A stretch of DNA of 64,000 nt from Gemmatimonadaceae bacterium (GCA_020851035.1 JADZDM010000010.1:119823-183822), one strand, 5' to 3'. Numbered from the stretch's first letter, positions 16,564 to 25,330 are shown. The notes: generated from the sequence alone by a model not told the origin. Translations and numbers: made by a program.

Positions 16564-18393
16564 TCAGGAACGGGCGGAGGCCGTGGACCGGAGTCGGAAT
16601 GCACACACCGGCGCCGTGCGACCCGGCAGGGCCAGCGGGCCGAGGTCGATCGCCGGCGGCGCAGCCGTGCCAAGCAGCACCATCGTGTCGGCCGAGACGA
16701 CGATGCGGCACGGGGCGTCGGTGGTGCCGTCGTCCGAAAGATCCACCGATTGCAGGCGCGACGCCACGTTCACCACGTCGCCCACCACGGTGTACTTCAG
16801 GCGCGTGCCGCCACCCACGGTGCCCGCCACGGCGGCGCCGCTGTGGACGCCGATGCGCGCCCGGGTGCCGGGGCGTCCAGGGGCGTCCGGCAGCAGCCGC
16901 GCGATCGTGTGCGCGAGCTGTTGCGCGCAGGCCACCGCGTCCTGCGCATCACGGGCCACCTCGCCGGCGCTGCGGCGTGGCACCGGCACCCCGAAGTCGG
17001 CCTTGATGCCATCACCGGCAAAATCGTCCACGAGCCCGCCGAAGGTGGCGATGTCGGCGGCGCAGGCCGCCGTCACATCCGTGAGGAGCGCCATCACGGC
17101 CGCAGCATCGTGCCCCTCGCTGAAGCGCGTGAAGCCCCGCAGGTCGAGGAACAGCACCGTCACCGGCAGCGCCAGCGGTGCCGGCCGGCCGCCCTGGAGG
17201 TAGAGGTGCCGCGCCTTCCACGCCTCCCCGGCCAGCGCCGGTGTCACGAAACGGGAGAAGAGCAGCGTCGTGAGCCGCTGCTGGCGACGCGCCTGCCACA
17301 GCGCCACGATGTCCGCGCCGGCCAGCGCCATGACCCACGCCAGCAGCGTGGTGCCAAGCGGCAGCCAGGTGCCCCGTGCATCCGCCATCCAGAGCGTCAG
17401 GCCCGTCATGAGCACCACGCCGGCCGCGCCGGCCAGCACCGTGCGGCGCAACGACCAGTGCGCCGCCAGCAGTGCACCCGCCACGATCCACACCAGCGCC
17501 CACGCCACGCGGGCGACCGGTGTCGCCGGCCGGATCGGTGCCGTCTGCCCGGAGCGGACGAGCGCCCGCGCCGCGCTCTCGTGCGCGAGGATCGCCAGCG
17601 GCGGCAGCATCCCCACGCTCGTGGGCACGGTGCTGCCGTCGTCGATGCCGAGCAGCACCACGCCACCCTGCACCAGGCGGCGCAGGCCATCCGGCGCCAG
17701 GACCATCACCGAGTCGAGCGAGACCGCGCGCACCCCGAACCAGAGCGTGTCGGTGCGCGCGAAGCGCAGCAGTTCACCGTCCGCGCCCGCGTCAGGCGCG
17801 GTGGCGCCACCAGGGCCGAGCAGCGCGAGTGCGGCCCCCTCGGCCAGCCAGTGCTCATCGGTGCGCCGCCGCGCGAGGGTGCGCACCACGCCATCGGCAT
17901 CCCGCACCAGCGCCGTGCGCCCGATGCGTCGCGCGCGCTCGGCGGACCGGGCCGCGCCGGGTGCGAGGAACCACGGCCACGCCACGGTGTCTGCTCCGGA
18001 GGCATCGACGGCGAGCGTCACGCCGACGGTCGCATGCGGGGCGGCGCGGAGCAGGTCCGGCATGCTGCCGGCGGGTGCGACCGGCGTGGACAGGTCGATC
18101 GCGACCTGGACCGCGGCGGCGCCTGCGGCATCGAGGCGCTCGACGGCATCTGCCACCTTCCAGTCCCCGGTGCGGCTGGCGGCGCGCACGACCAGCACGC
18201 GCGACGACACCGGTGTGTCGGCGAGGGCGGTCGCGATGCGGTCCCAGGCTCCACGATCAAGCGACGCGCCTGTCCGGAGGAGCATCGCCAGCAGGAGCGC
18301 GAGTCCGGCGCACAGCACCCCACCCGCCACCGGCAGGCGCGGGGAGTCAGCGAGGCGCTCGCGGAGCGCCGGACGGTCTGTCAGGCGAGGCAC
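16564..18393 (-). CDS. CHASE2-like sensor with class III adenylate/guanylate cyclase domain
   Basis: The 609-residue protein starts at GTG 18393. An N-terminal membrane segment (AGGVLCAGLALLLAML) and an extracytoplasmic region of roughly 270 residues with CHASE2 features come first. Transmembrane segments near residues 285-380 follow (VAWALVWIVAGALLAA, TVLAGAAGVVLMTGL, LGTTLLAWVMALAGA). The catalytic domain begins near VTVLFLDLRGFTRFSEG, with metal Asp residues there and in FAGDGIKADFG, and the YTVVGDVVNVASRLQ segment holds the transition-state Asn and Arg. It probably makes a cyclic nucleotide in response to an external cue. It leads the operon with GAF and subtilase genes. Its start lies 2 bp from the divergent DUF928-like start, so promoters must overlap coding DNA or one start is downstream. 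Confidence 0.88.
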   Translation of the reverse strand: MPRLTDRPALRERLADSPRLPVAGGVLCAGLALLLAMLLRTGASLDRGAWDRIATALADTPVSSRVLVVRAASRTGDWKVADAVERLDAAGAAAVQVAIDLSTPVAPAGSMPDLLRAAPHATVGVTLAVDASGADTVAWPWFLAPGAARSAERARRIGRTALVRDADGVVRTLARRRTDEHWLAEGAALALLGPGGATAPDAGADGELLRFARTDTLWFGVRAVSLDSVMVLAPDGLRRLVQGGVVLLGIDDGSTVPTSVGMLPPLAILAHESAARALVRSGQTAPIRPATPVARVAWALVWIVAGALLAAHWSLRRTVLAGAAGVVLMTGLTLWMADARGTWLPLGTTLLAWVMALAGADIVALWQARRQQRLTTLLFSRFVTPALAGEAWKARHLYLQGGRPAPLALPVTVLFLDLRGFTRFSEGHDAAAVMALLTDVTAACAADIATFGGLVDDFAGDGIKADFGVPVPRRSAGEVARDAQDAVACAQQLAHTIARLLPDAPGRPGTRARIGVHSGAAVAGTVGGGTRLKYTVVGDVVNVASRLQSVDLSDDGTTDAPCRIVVSADTMVLLGTAAPPAIDLGPLALPGRTAPVCAFRLRSTASARS

Positions 18394-18395
18394 GG

Positions 18396-19142
18396 ATGCA
18401 TCATACTGAAGTCACCGCAACCCGCGCGGCCACCCGAACCCGATCCGTGGTGCCACTCGTCTCTCCCCGCTGCATCACGCCTGCCGCCGTTGCACTGCTG
18501 CTGGTCGCCACACAACTGGCGCCCCGCTCCCTGACGGCGCAGGACAGCGTCCCGCCGCCACGCCCGTCGGCAGGCGCGCGCCTCGGTGCGCGCCTGCTGG
18601 TGGTGTTCCGGCCACCGGCACGCGGCACGCGTCGCGAGCGCGTGCTCACGCGGGGTGAGGACGGTGCGCGCGCGCTGATTCCGGCCGAGCGCGTGGACTC
18701 GCTGGTGCCGCAGACGCTGCGTGCGCAGCCATTCGTGGCGGTGTGCGTGTCCGGACAGCCCGACTCGGCACGCCTCACCGTGCGTGTGCTGCCGGACAGC
18801 GCCGGCAACGGCGGCATGAGTGCCGGCGCGATGGTCGGCCTCGTGCCCGGGCTCAATCGCCTGGCGCTCAACACCGTGGACGTGCCGCTGGCCGACGGTG
18901 CCCTGGCCGAGTGGTCGCTGAGCACGCGATCGGGGGAGGTGTTCCTGAGCGAGCGGATCCAGCGCCAGGTGGTGCGTGCCACGCCCACCGTCAACTCCCT
19001 GGCGCGGAATGGCATCTGGTACGACGCGCTCGACCTGTTCGTCGCGGATGCCATCCGCGGCATCCCGCTCGGCCACGAACGGCTCGCCACCTTCCTCACC
19101 AGTGTGGGCGCCGCACCGTGCAGCCGGGCCGCCGCGCGCTGA
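18396..19142 (+). CDS. Exported DUF928-like protein
   Basis: Length is 248 residues from ATG 18396 or 231 from GTG 18447; the latter places a cleaner signal peptide (AAVALLLVATQLAPRSLTA) near the N-terminus. The C-terminal part (SLARNGIWYDALDLFVADA, then LATFLTSVGAAPC) resembles the end of DUF928 proteins. The middle (ALIPAERVDSLVPQTLRAQP, VAVCVSG) resembles their beta core. From memory, DUF928 genes in cyanobacteria often sit beside CHASE2 and CHAT/caspase genes, as here. That link is inference; a profile search should settle it. Confidence 0.65.
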   Translation: MHHTEVTATRAATRTRSVVPLVSPRCITPAAVALLLVATQLAPRSLTAQDSVPPPRPSAGARLGARLLVVFRPPARGTRRERVLTRGEDGARALIPAERVDSLVPQTLRAQPFVAVCVSGQPDSARLTVRVLPDSAGNGGMSAGAMVGLVPGLNRLALNTVDVPLADGALAEWSLSTRSGEVFLSERIQRQVVRATPTVNSLARNGIWYDALDLFVADAIRGIPLGHERLATFLTSVGAAPCSRAAAR

Positions 19143-19146
19143 ACGC

Positions 19147-19181
19147 GACGGGGGATGCGCCGCTGCGGCACATCCCCCGTC
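19147..19181. terminator. Bidirectional hairpin between convergent genes
   Basis: A perfect 11-bp stem (GACGGGGGATG at 19147-19157 with CATCCCCCGTC at 19171-19181) lies 4 bp after the plus-strand DUF928-like gene. It is about 60 bp past the end of the minus-strand exported protein. No long T tract is present. Confidence 0.6.
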
Positions 19182-19241
19182 CCCGTCATCACCCGGTGCA
19201 TCACGTCGCGTGTCACGCGCCGATGCGACCGATGGCGCAGG

Positions 19242-19715
19242 TCAGTTGCGGATCGTCCAGCGGAAGCCCGAGCCCGAGTTGCCGCTGACCGGGCCCCACG
19301 AGGTGTAGCTGCCGTCGGTGAACACGGCACGTGCGTACAGCTGGTGGTCGCCGGGGCCGTAGTAGCCGCAGGCGTCACCCCACGGCGACACCGAGCCGAC
19401 GAACTGGCCGTCGACGTAGATCTTCACGTACAGGTCCACGCGGCTGTCGATGCAGATCTGTCCCGGCTCGACGGCCGATGCACCACGGGTGTTCTTGCCG
19501 GCCGGCTCCGGCGTGGCCGGCTTGTTCAGCGCATTCGGCGCCTCGTCGCGGCGCACGTTCGCATCGGCACCGCCGCCGCGCGTGCGGGTGCCGTTCGACG
19601 TGGCACCGGGCTGGCGGCGCGCCGCCGCCTGGGCATTGAGGTCGGTCGCCGCGAACAGCGCCGCCGCGGTCAGGCCAAGGGCGAGCAGTCCTGCACGAAT
19701 CGTCATCTTCCGCAT
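19242..19715 (-). CDS. Small exported protein, unknown function
   Basis: A 157-residue product with signal peptide LLALGLTAAALFAATDLNAQA, then a low-complexity Arg/Gly/Asn/Pro linker to about residue 80. The C-terminal beta-rich domain has two Cys (GQICIDSRVDLYVK and GDACGYYGPGDHQLYARA), probably one disulphide. The aromatic ending (GSYTSWGPVSG, GFRWTIRN) suggests a small beta-sandwich. I do not recognise a family. It is convergent with the DUF928-like gene and downstream of the pseudokinase gene, so it may belong to the same locus. Confidence 0.65.
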   Translation of the reverse strand: MRKMTIRAGLLALGLTAAALFAATDLNAQAAARRQPGATSNGTRTRGGGADANVRRDEAPNALNKPATPEPAGKNTRGASAVEPGQICIDSRVDLYVKIYVDGQFVGSVSPWGDACGYYGPGDHQLYARAVFTDGSYTSWGPVSGNSGSGFRWTIRN

Positions 19716-19896
19716 GGGTCACCTGGAACTTGGGGGAGAATCGGTGCAACCCGGCCGGACACCCGTCTCGGCCTGCTGCACCGCACGAACGACACACACG
19801 ACACACCGGTCATCCTGCGCACCACACGCACCACGCACATCGCACCACGCACCACGACATCACACGCACACTGCACCTGCAGACACACCGGTCACG

Positions 19897-21348
19897 TCAG
19901 CTTGTCCATGCCGCCTTGGACCGCGCCAGCAGCGCACCGAACCGCACGTCGGTACGGAGGGCGTCCCAGCGCGGATCCACCAGCAGCTCGGCCGTCCATG
20001 GCACGCCGCGCTCCAGTGCCGTTGCGATCGCACGGATCGCCCGCCCCTGCGCCGCCGGCGTGAACGACCGCCCGCCTCGCGCCACGGCCACCTGGCGCGC
20101 CGCCGCGATCACCGGGTCGGCGAGGTCGTCCGCACCCTCCGCGACGCTCACCAGCGTGGCCATGTCGAAGGCGCGCGTGAGCAGCAGCGCGACCATCACC
20201 GAGCGCAGGGCGGGAAGGTCGAGCGCCATGTCGTCGAACCACGAGCGCACGGCCAGCGTCCGCGCCTCGGCCGCGCGCCCCAGCGCCGCCAGCGCACGGG
20301 CGCGGTACGGCAGCACCTGGCGCGCCTGCGCCGCGGCCAGCGACACCGACAGCGCGCCCACCGGATCACGCTCGGCCAGCAGTCGCCACCGGCAGCGCAG
20401 CGCCACTAGGCGCGCGTCTCGCGCCGGCACCTGCGCGTCGGCCCGCGTCCAGCAGCGCTGCACCAGCGGATCACCGGGATCGGGCGGCAGGTCCGCGATC
20501 TCGGCGCGGTCGAGCATCGCGTGCAGCACGCGCAGCGAGCGCGCGGCGCCGTCGCTCAGCGGCAGCTCCTGCAGTGGCGCGTCCGCGACGTCACGTTCGT
20601 CACCGCGTGCCGTCACCTCGCCGGCACCCGCCAGCAGCGTGTCGCGCACCCCGCAGAGCGCCTGCGCGAACGCAATCGCCGTCGGGAAGCGCTGGTGCGC
20701 ATCGCGATGCAACGCGCGGTGCAGCACCTGCGCCAGCTCGGCCGACACCTCGGCCGGCAGCACGGCGTCACGGTGCCAGGGGTGCCCGGTCAGCATCTCG
20801 TGCACCGTGGCGGCGAGCGCGCGCACGTCGGCGGCCGTCGCCAGTGCCGCCGCGCCGTCGGTGCCCACACGGGCTGCCGCATCGAAGCCACCCAGCAGCA
20901 CCCCGGCGCCGGCGGGATACAGGCAGCGCGACGACAGCGCGCGATGCACGATGCCCAGGCCGTGCGCCAGGTGCAGCAGGTCCGCGGTCGCGATCGCGTG
21001 GTCGAGCGCGAGCGGCTCCCCGATCGGGCCGGTGCACGCGAGGTGGTCCGCGAGGGAAGGCGCCAGGTGTGGGCAGACCATGTACAGCCAGCCTGCTGCA
21101 CGCCCGGTCGCGAGCAGCGGCAGCATCGCCGGCTGGTGCGCCAGGCACTCCATGACGCCGATCTCGCGCGCGAGGCCGGCGGTGACCATCCCGTCTGCAG
21201 CGCAGCACACCGCCGTCACCGTCACGGCGTCACCGGTCTCCTGGTCGCGCGCGTGCGCGACCAGCCGCCCGCCGCTGCCGACCCATGCCGTCTGCAGGGT
21301 CCAGCGGCGAACGAGCACCGATTCGAGCGCGAGGAGTGAGTCGGGCAC
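19897..21348 (-). CDS. Protein-kinase-like pseudokinase with helical C-terminus
   Basis: The start is taken at GTG 21348, since the reading frame further upstream overlaps the promoter region of the divergent sigma gene. The first ~270 residues follow a bacterial Ser/Thr kinase, but the key residues are gone. The VAIK-Lys strand reads AVTVTAVCC, the catalytic loop reads GIVHRALSSRCLY instead of HRDLKPxN, and DFG is replaced by LGGFDAAA. The C-terminal lobe pattern (TAADVRALAATVHEMLTGHPW, DAHQRFPTAIAFAQAL) is well kept. The last ~210 residues are Ala/Arg-rich helices of TPR-like appearance. A scaffold or ligand-sensing role is more likely than phosphotransfer. Confidence 0.75.
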   Translation of the reverse strand: MPDSLLALESVLVRRWTLQTAWVGSGGRLVAHARDQETGDAVTVTAVCCAADGMVTAGLAREIGVMECLAHQPAMLPLLATGRAAGWLYMVCPHLAPSLADHLACTGPIGEPLALDHAIATADLLHLAHGLGIVHRALSSRCLYPAGAGVLLGGFDAAARVGTDGAAALATAADVRALAATVHEMLTGHPWHRDAVLPAEVSAELAQVLHRALHRDAHQRFPTAIAFAQALCGVRDTLLAGAGEVTARGDERDVADAPLQELPLSDGAARSLRVLHAMLDRAEIADLPPDPGDPLVQRCWTRADAQVPARDARLVALRCRWRLLAERDPVGALSVSLAAAQARQVLPYRARALAALGRAAEARTLAVRSWFDDMALDLPALRSVMVALLLTRAFDMATLVSVAEGADDLADPVIAAARQVAVARGGRSFTPAAQGRAIRAIATALERGVPWTAELLVDPRWDALRTDVRFGALLARSKAAWTS

Positions 21349-21497
21349 GGTGGTCTGGATGGGGCGTGGGAGGGCGGGATGCGGTGACTCTCCCAACAGA
21401 CACGGTATTCGGTGCACTTGTCCCTGCCATCGCCCGATCGGGTGACCCGTGCAGGCGCCACTCCCCCAACGCCGTGGCGCGCGATAGACTCGCGCAC

Positions 21498-22388
21498 ATG
21501 TCCCTGACGCCGACCATCGCCGCGCTGCTCGCCAGCCGTGCACTCGACGGCGAGCTTGGCCCCGGTGACGATGTTGCACTGGCCGATGCCCGGGCGGCGT
21601 CACCGGCCGCCGACGCCCTCGCCCGCCGGGTGGAGGCGGCACATCGCCAGCTCGCTGCCCTGCGTGCCGCGGCGCCCCGCGCCATCGCCGCCCCGGCCGC
21701 GTGGGCCGAGCAGGTGTACGCCGCGCTGCACGAAACGCTGGCGTCACTCCCCCGCACGCGGCGACGCCGTCCCGAGGTCTCGGGGCGCGACGCCGCACAC
21801 GCCGAGGACCTCGAGCTGGCGCAGGCCGCGCTGGCCGGTGACGAGCAGGCGCAGCGCGAGATCTACTTCGGCCACATCGCCCTGGTGCAGCACCTGCTGC
21901 AGGCCCGCCGACTCGCCGCGTACCGCGACGACATCGCGCAGGACGTCTTCTTCCGCGTCTTCAGCCGCCTCCACACCTTCCGCGGCGACTCGTCACTCCG
22001 GACGTGGATCCACCGCGTCGCGCTGAACCACATCAACAACGTGCTCACGCGCGACATGCCGAAGCGGGCGCGCGAGCTGAGTGAGTCGCAGCTCGAGGTG
22101 CCGGAGGGTGGCGTGAGCGTGATCGAGGCGGCGGTGGACGCCGGCGCGCTGCAGGATGCACGGCTCGAGACGGCGGAGCGCCGCGCGATCATCGATGCCG
22201 CGCTGCTGCGGTTGCCGGGGGCGGCGCGCACGGTGGTGATGATGAAGGAGATCGACGGCCTGACCTGCGAGGAGATCGCGACCGTGCTGGCGGTGCCGAT
22301 GGGCACCGTGCAGTCACGCCTCGCGCGCGGGCGGGTCAGGCTGGCCGAGTTCCTGGTGCAGGATCCGCGGGCGGGCAGCGCGCGCTGA
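21498..22388 (+). CDS. ECF-type RNA polymerase sigma factor with N-terminal extension
   Basis: The start ATG 21498 gives 296 residues, about 100 more than a plain ECF sigma factor. Residues 1-110 are an Ala/Arg-rich helical extension that resembles the cytoplasmic part of an anti-sigma factor but has no zinc Cys/His motif. Sigma region 2 follows (RDDIAQDVFFRVFSRLHTF, SSLRTWIHRVALNHINN). After a linker comes region 4 (ALLRLPGAARTVVMMKEID, TCEEIATVLAVPMGTVQSRL). It is divergent from the pseudokinase gene with 149 bp between starts. It may control the surrounding locus; no target promoters could be assigned. Confidence 0.88.
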   Translation: MSLTPTIAALLASRALDGELGPGDDVALADARAASPAADALARRVEAAHRQLAALRAAAPRAIAAPAAWAEQVYAALHETLASLPRTRRRRPEVSGRDAAHAEDLELAQAALAGDEQAQREIYFGHIALVQHLLQARRLAAYRDDIAQDVFFRVFSRLHTFRGDSSLRTWIHRVALNHINNVLTRDMPKRARELSESQLEVPEGGVSVIEAAVDAGALQDARLETAERRAIIDAALLRLPGAARTVVMMKEIDGLTCEEIATVLAVPMGTVQSRLARGRVRLAEFLVQDPRAGSAR

Positions 22389-22491
22389 GCGGCGGGGCGT
22401 GACCCGCCACGCAAACAGGCGTCTTCTGCGTGGCCCGCCGCGCCACACGGCCTCTCGCCGGCACCGGCCATGACCCGCGACCGGAGCACGC

Positions 22492-22935
22492 ATGGGAAGC
22501 AGCGCCACGGAGATCAGTCTGTCACTGCAGGAGCTCATCGACCGGGCGCTGCACGGCGGCATCGTGCAGGTGGAGGCGGTGGGCAGCCCGCTGCACCCGC
22601 TGCTGTTCGACGACACCGGGCGCATGTTCATCCTCTACAGCGGCGAGGAACAGGTCGAGCCGATGGTGCTGGCCATTCAGGCCATCCGCGAGCACTGCCC
22701 CGACGTGCAGCGGTGCGCCCTCGCCATCGACACCCGGCTGACGATGCGGGACGGCAAGAAGTGGGATGCCATCACCGTGCTCGCCTGCTCCCGCGACGAG
22801 GCGGAAGGCACGATGTGGGCCCAGTGTTACGTCCCGAAGCGGCTCCTGCGGAAGTTCCGCACCGAGGGAGAGCCCGAGGAGATCGGCACGATCCGGAACT
22901 ACATCGCCCTGGCACTCCAGGACGCCGCGGCCTGA
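22492..22935 (+). CDS. Conserved hypothetical cytoplasmic protein
   Basis: A 147-residue protein without signal peptide or membrane segment. It has a helical start (ISLSLQELIDRALHGG), a beta-rich middle (HPLLFDDTGRMFILYSG, ALAIDTRLTMRDGKKWDAI) and a C-terminal helix (IGTIRNYIALALQDAAA). I do not recognise the family. It is 103 bp downstream of the sigma factor gene in the same direction and could be read through from it. Codon use matches the neighbours. Confidence 0.7.
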   Translation: MGSSATEISLSLQELIDRALHGGIVQVEAVGSPLHPLLFDDTGRMFILYSGEEQVEPMVLAIQAIREHCPDVQRCALAIDTRLTMRDGKKWDAITVLACSRDEAEGTMWAQCYVPKRLLRKFRTEGEPEEIGTIRNYIALALQDAAA

Positions 22936-23138
22936 CCGTATGCCGGTGTGCAGGAAGGTGACGCTCCCGCGTCTCCACGAGGCCGACAGCTCCCGCGGGA
23001 TGCTGCCGGCCTCTGCCGTTTGAGGCAACCCCCAGGCCGCGGCAGGCGACACAACGGGGGGCGCCGGAGCGTAGGGCCCCCGTCGGCACGACGCGGGTGC
23101 CGGCGTTCCCCGGGACCCCCGCCCTCCGCCCGACTGCC

Positions 23139-25277
23139 ATGCGAGTCACGAAGCGACGTGCCCTGGTCACCCTCGGCCTGCTGACGGTCCTGCCGCTGGT
23201 CCTGTTCTACCCGTTCTACGGCCACGCCCCGTGCGGGGTGGGGTCGCGGGTGCGGGCACTCCGGAACGGCACCGAGCTGCTCGACGCCACTGGCCGGCGC
23301 CTGGGCTACGTGGACCCCACACGCGATCGCTACGTCACGCTCGCCGCGCTGCCGAAGCACGTGCCGATCGCCTTCACCGCCGTCGAGGACCGGCGGTTGC
23401 ACGCGTGGTACCATCGCGGCGTGGATCCGGTGGGCACCGTCGCCGCCGCCGTCGGCAACCTGCGCCCCGGCGACGGTCCCCGGCGCGGCGCCAGCACGAT
23501 CCCGATGCAGCTCGCCCGCGCCCTCTGTGGCGACCGGATGCCGGAGGACCACAGCTGGAGCGGCAAGCTGGCCGAGGCGGGGCTGGGCATGTACCTCACG
23601 TCACGCTTCGGGAAGCGCGAGCTCGTCGAGCTGTACCTGAACAGCGTCTACCTCGGCCGCAACCGCAACGGCATCGACGCGGCGGCACGTTCGTACTACG
23701 GCAAGCCGGCCACCGCGCTCACGGCGTCCGATGCGGCGGAACTCGCGCACATCGTCGCCAATCCCCGCGATCGCGACCCGAGCCGGAACGACCTCGCGGC
23801 ACGTCGCGCCGCCATCGCGAGCGTGTTCGAGCGCATGCACCGCCTCGACACCACCTTCGCCGCGCCGCGGAAGCGCATCACGCTGTCGCGCACGCGGATG
23901 GCGACGGCCACGGTGCCGACGTACCGCGGCTACGTGTCGCGGGTGCGCGACGGCTTCTCGAGCTGCGAGCCCTCGGTGAGCTGTCCTTCCAGCGTGCGCA
24001 CCTTCCTCGACGCGGGACTGCAGCGGGCGGCCGAGCGCGAGCTTGGCGCGCTGGTGCGCCGGCTGCAGGGGCCGGACCGTGCGCGCAAGGCAACCGACAC
24101 CACGGCGCGCCGCGAGGTCGCCGGCATCTTCGTCGCGATGCGCATCTCGACCGGCGAGGTGGTGAGCTACACCGGGCGGCACGGCCGCACGCCGTCGGGC
24201 GCGGACCTGCTGCGCATCGGGCGCATCCAGCCCGCCAGCGCGATCAAGCCGCTGCTGCTGGCCGCCGCGATGGATGACGGGCATGTGTATCCCGGGCAGA
24301 CGCTCGGCGAGTTGATGCAGCAGCTCTGTCCCGACCCCCAGGTGCATGAGTACCTCGCCACGCTGTCCGGGTACGACGCGCCGGAGCGCTCGATCGAGGA
24401 GGCGATGTACCGCAGCGACAACGTGCTGGGGGCGTGCCTGATGTCGGGGCTCGGCCCGGCGGCGCGACAGCGGCTGGTGAGCGCCGGGATCCTGCGCACC
24501 GTTGCCGCCACGCCGGCGGACGGGCTCGGGCTGCAGACCGTCGCGCCACTGGACCTGCTCACCGCGTACGCCGCACTGCGCAGCAGCCAGCGGGCGATGC
24601 TCCCGCGGTTCAGCGGATACGACGCGAGCACGATGGCCGCGCCACTCGTCTCGCCGATGGCCGCGGAGATGACGTACACCATGCTCCAGGGCGTGGCGCG
24701 CGAGGGCACCGCATGGCGCGCCGCCAGCGTGCTGGCCGACGACTGGTCACTGGCCGGCAAGACCGGCACCGCCGGCCGTGGTCGTGAGCTGGTCTTCGTC
24801 GGTTTCGCGCGCGACCTGGTGGCGCTGCTGTGGGTGGGGGTGGTCTCTGGCACGGGTGCCGTGTCGTCGCAGCACGCCTCGGACGTGGTGGTGGCACCGT
24901 GGGCGCGGATCCTCAGCGCGTACGCGCCGCGCGAGCAGCCGATGTTCAGCCTGCGCGACGTGTCGGACGACGGCATGCGACGTGGCGAGCGGTCGGCGCC
25001 GGACGAGCGTGCCGACGACGACGGTGACGCCGACGACGCTGACGACGCTGACGACGCTGACGACGCCGATGATGCGGGGCGGAACGGCCGGGGCCGCGGG
25101 ACCGTGATCGCGCGTGGGCCGGTCGCGGCGCCGCCGCGCGTGCGCCCGGACCGTGAGCGTCGGCGATCCGACGCCGAGCAGGCCCGTCGCGACGCCGAGC
25201 AGGTGCGGCGGGAGGCGGAACGGCTGCGGGCGTGGATCGTGAGACTGGCGCGGCAGGTCGAGCGGCGCACGATGTGA
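23139..25277 (+). CDS. Class A penicillin-binding protein (GT51 + transpeptidase)
   Basis: ATG 23139 is chosen because it directly precedes a basic stretch and membrane anchor (ALVTLGLLTVLPLVLFYPF). The 712-residue protein has the glycosyltransferase 51 domain with Glu83 (AVEDRRLHAWYHRG), STIPMQLAR and ELVELYLNSVYLG. A transpeptidase domain follows with Ser367 in SAIK, Ser426 in SDN and Lys541 in KTGTAGRG. It polymerises and crosslinks peptidoglycan on the outer face of the membrane. The C-terminal tail holds a (Asp-Asp-Ala) low-complexity run (DNA about 25015-25070) and an Arg/Glu-rich helix. A terminator hairpin follows. Confidence 0.92.
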   Translation: MRVTKRRALVTLGLLTVLPLVLFYPFYGHAPCGVGSRVRALRNGTELLDATGRRLGYVDPTRDRYVTLAALPKHVPIAFTAVEDRRLHAWYHRGVDPVGTVAAAVGNLRPGDGPRRGASTIPMQLARALCGDRMPEDHSWSGKLAEAGLGMYLTSRFGKRELVELYLNSVYLGRNRNGIDAAARSYYGKPATALTASDAAELAHIVANPRDRDPSRNDLAARRAAIASVFERMHRLDTTFAAPRKRITLSRTRMATATVPTYRGYVSRVRDGFSSCEPSVSCPSSVRTFLDAGLQRAAERELGALVRRLQGPDRARKATDTTARREVAGIFVAMRISTGEVVSYTGRHGRTPSGADLLRIGRIQPASAIKPLLLAAAMDDGHVYPGQTLGELMQQLCPDPQVHEYLATLSGYDAPERSIEEAMYRSDNVLGACLMSGLGPAARQRLVSAGILRTVAATPADGLGLQTVAPLDLLTAYAALRSSQRAMLPRFSGYDASTMAAPLVSPMAAEMTYTMLQGVAREGTAWRAASVLADDWSLAGKTGTAGRGRELVFVGFARDLVALLWVGVVSGTGAVSSQHASDVVVAPWARILSAYAPREQPMFSLRDVSDDGMRRGERSAPDERADDDGDADDADDADDADDADDAGRNGRGRGTVIARGPVAAPPRVRPDRERRRSDAEQARRDAEQVRREAERLRAWIVRLARQVERRTM

Positions 25278-25280
25278 GCC

Positions 25281-25322
25281 GGACACCGTGCGCCGCCCGT
25301 TCTCGAGCGGCACACGGTGTCC
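25281..25322. terminator. Bidirectional terminator between PBP and VOC genes
   Basis: A 10-bp perfect outer stem (GGACACCGTG at 25281-25290 with CACGGTGTCC at 25313-25322) lies between two convergent genes that end at 25277 and 25331. The inner GCCGC/GCGGC bases can extend it. Confidence 0.65.
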
Positions 25323-25330
25323 ACCCTGCG

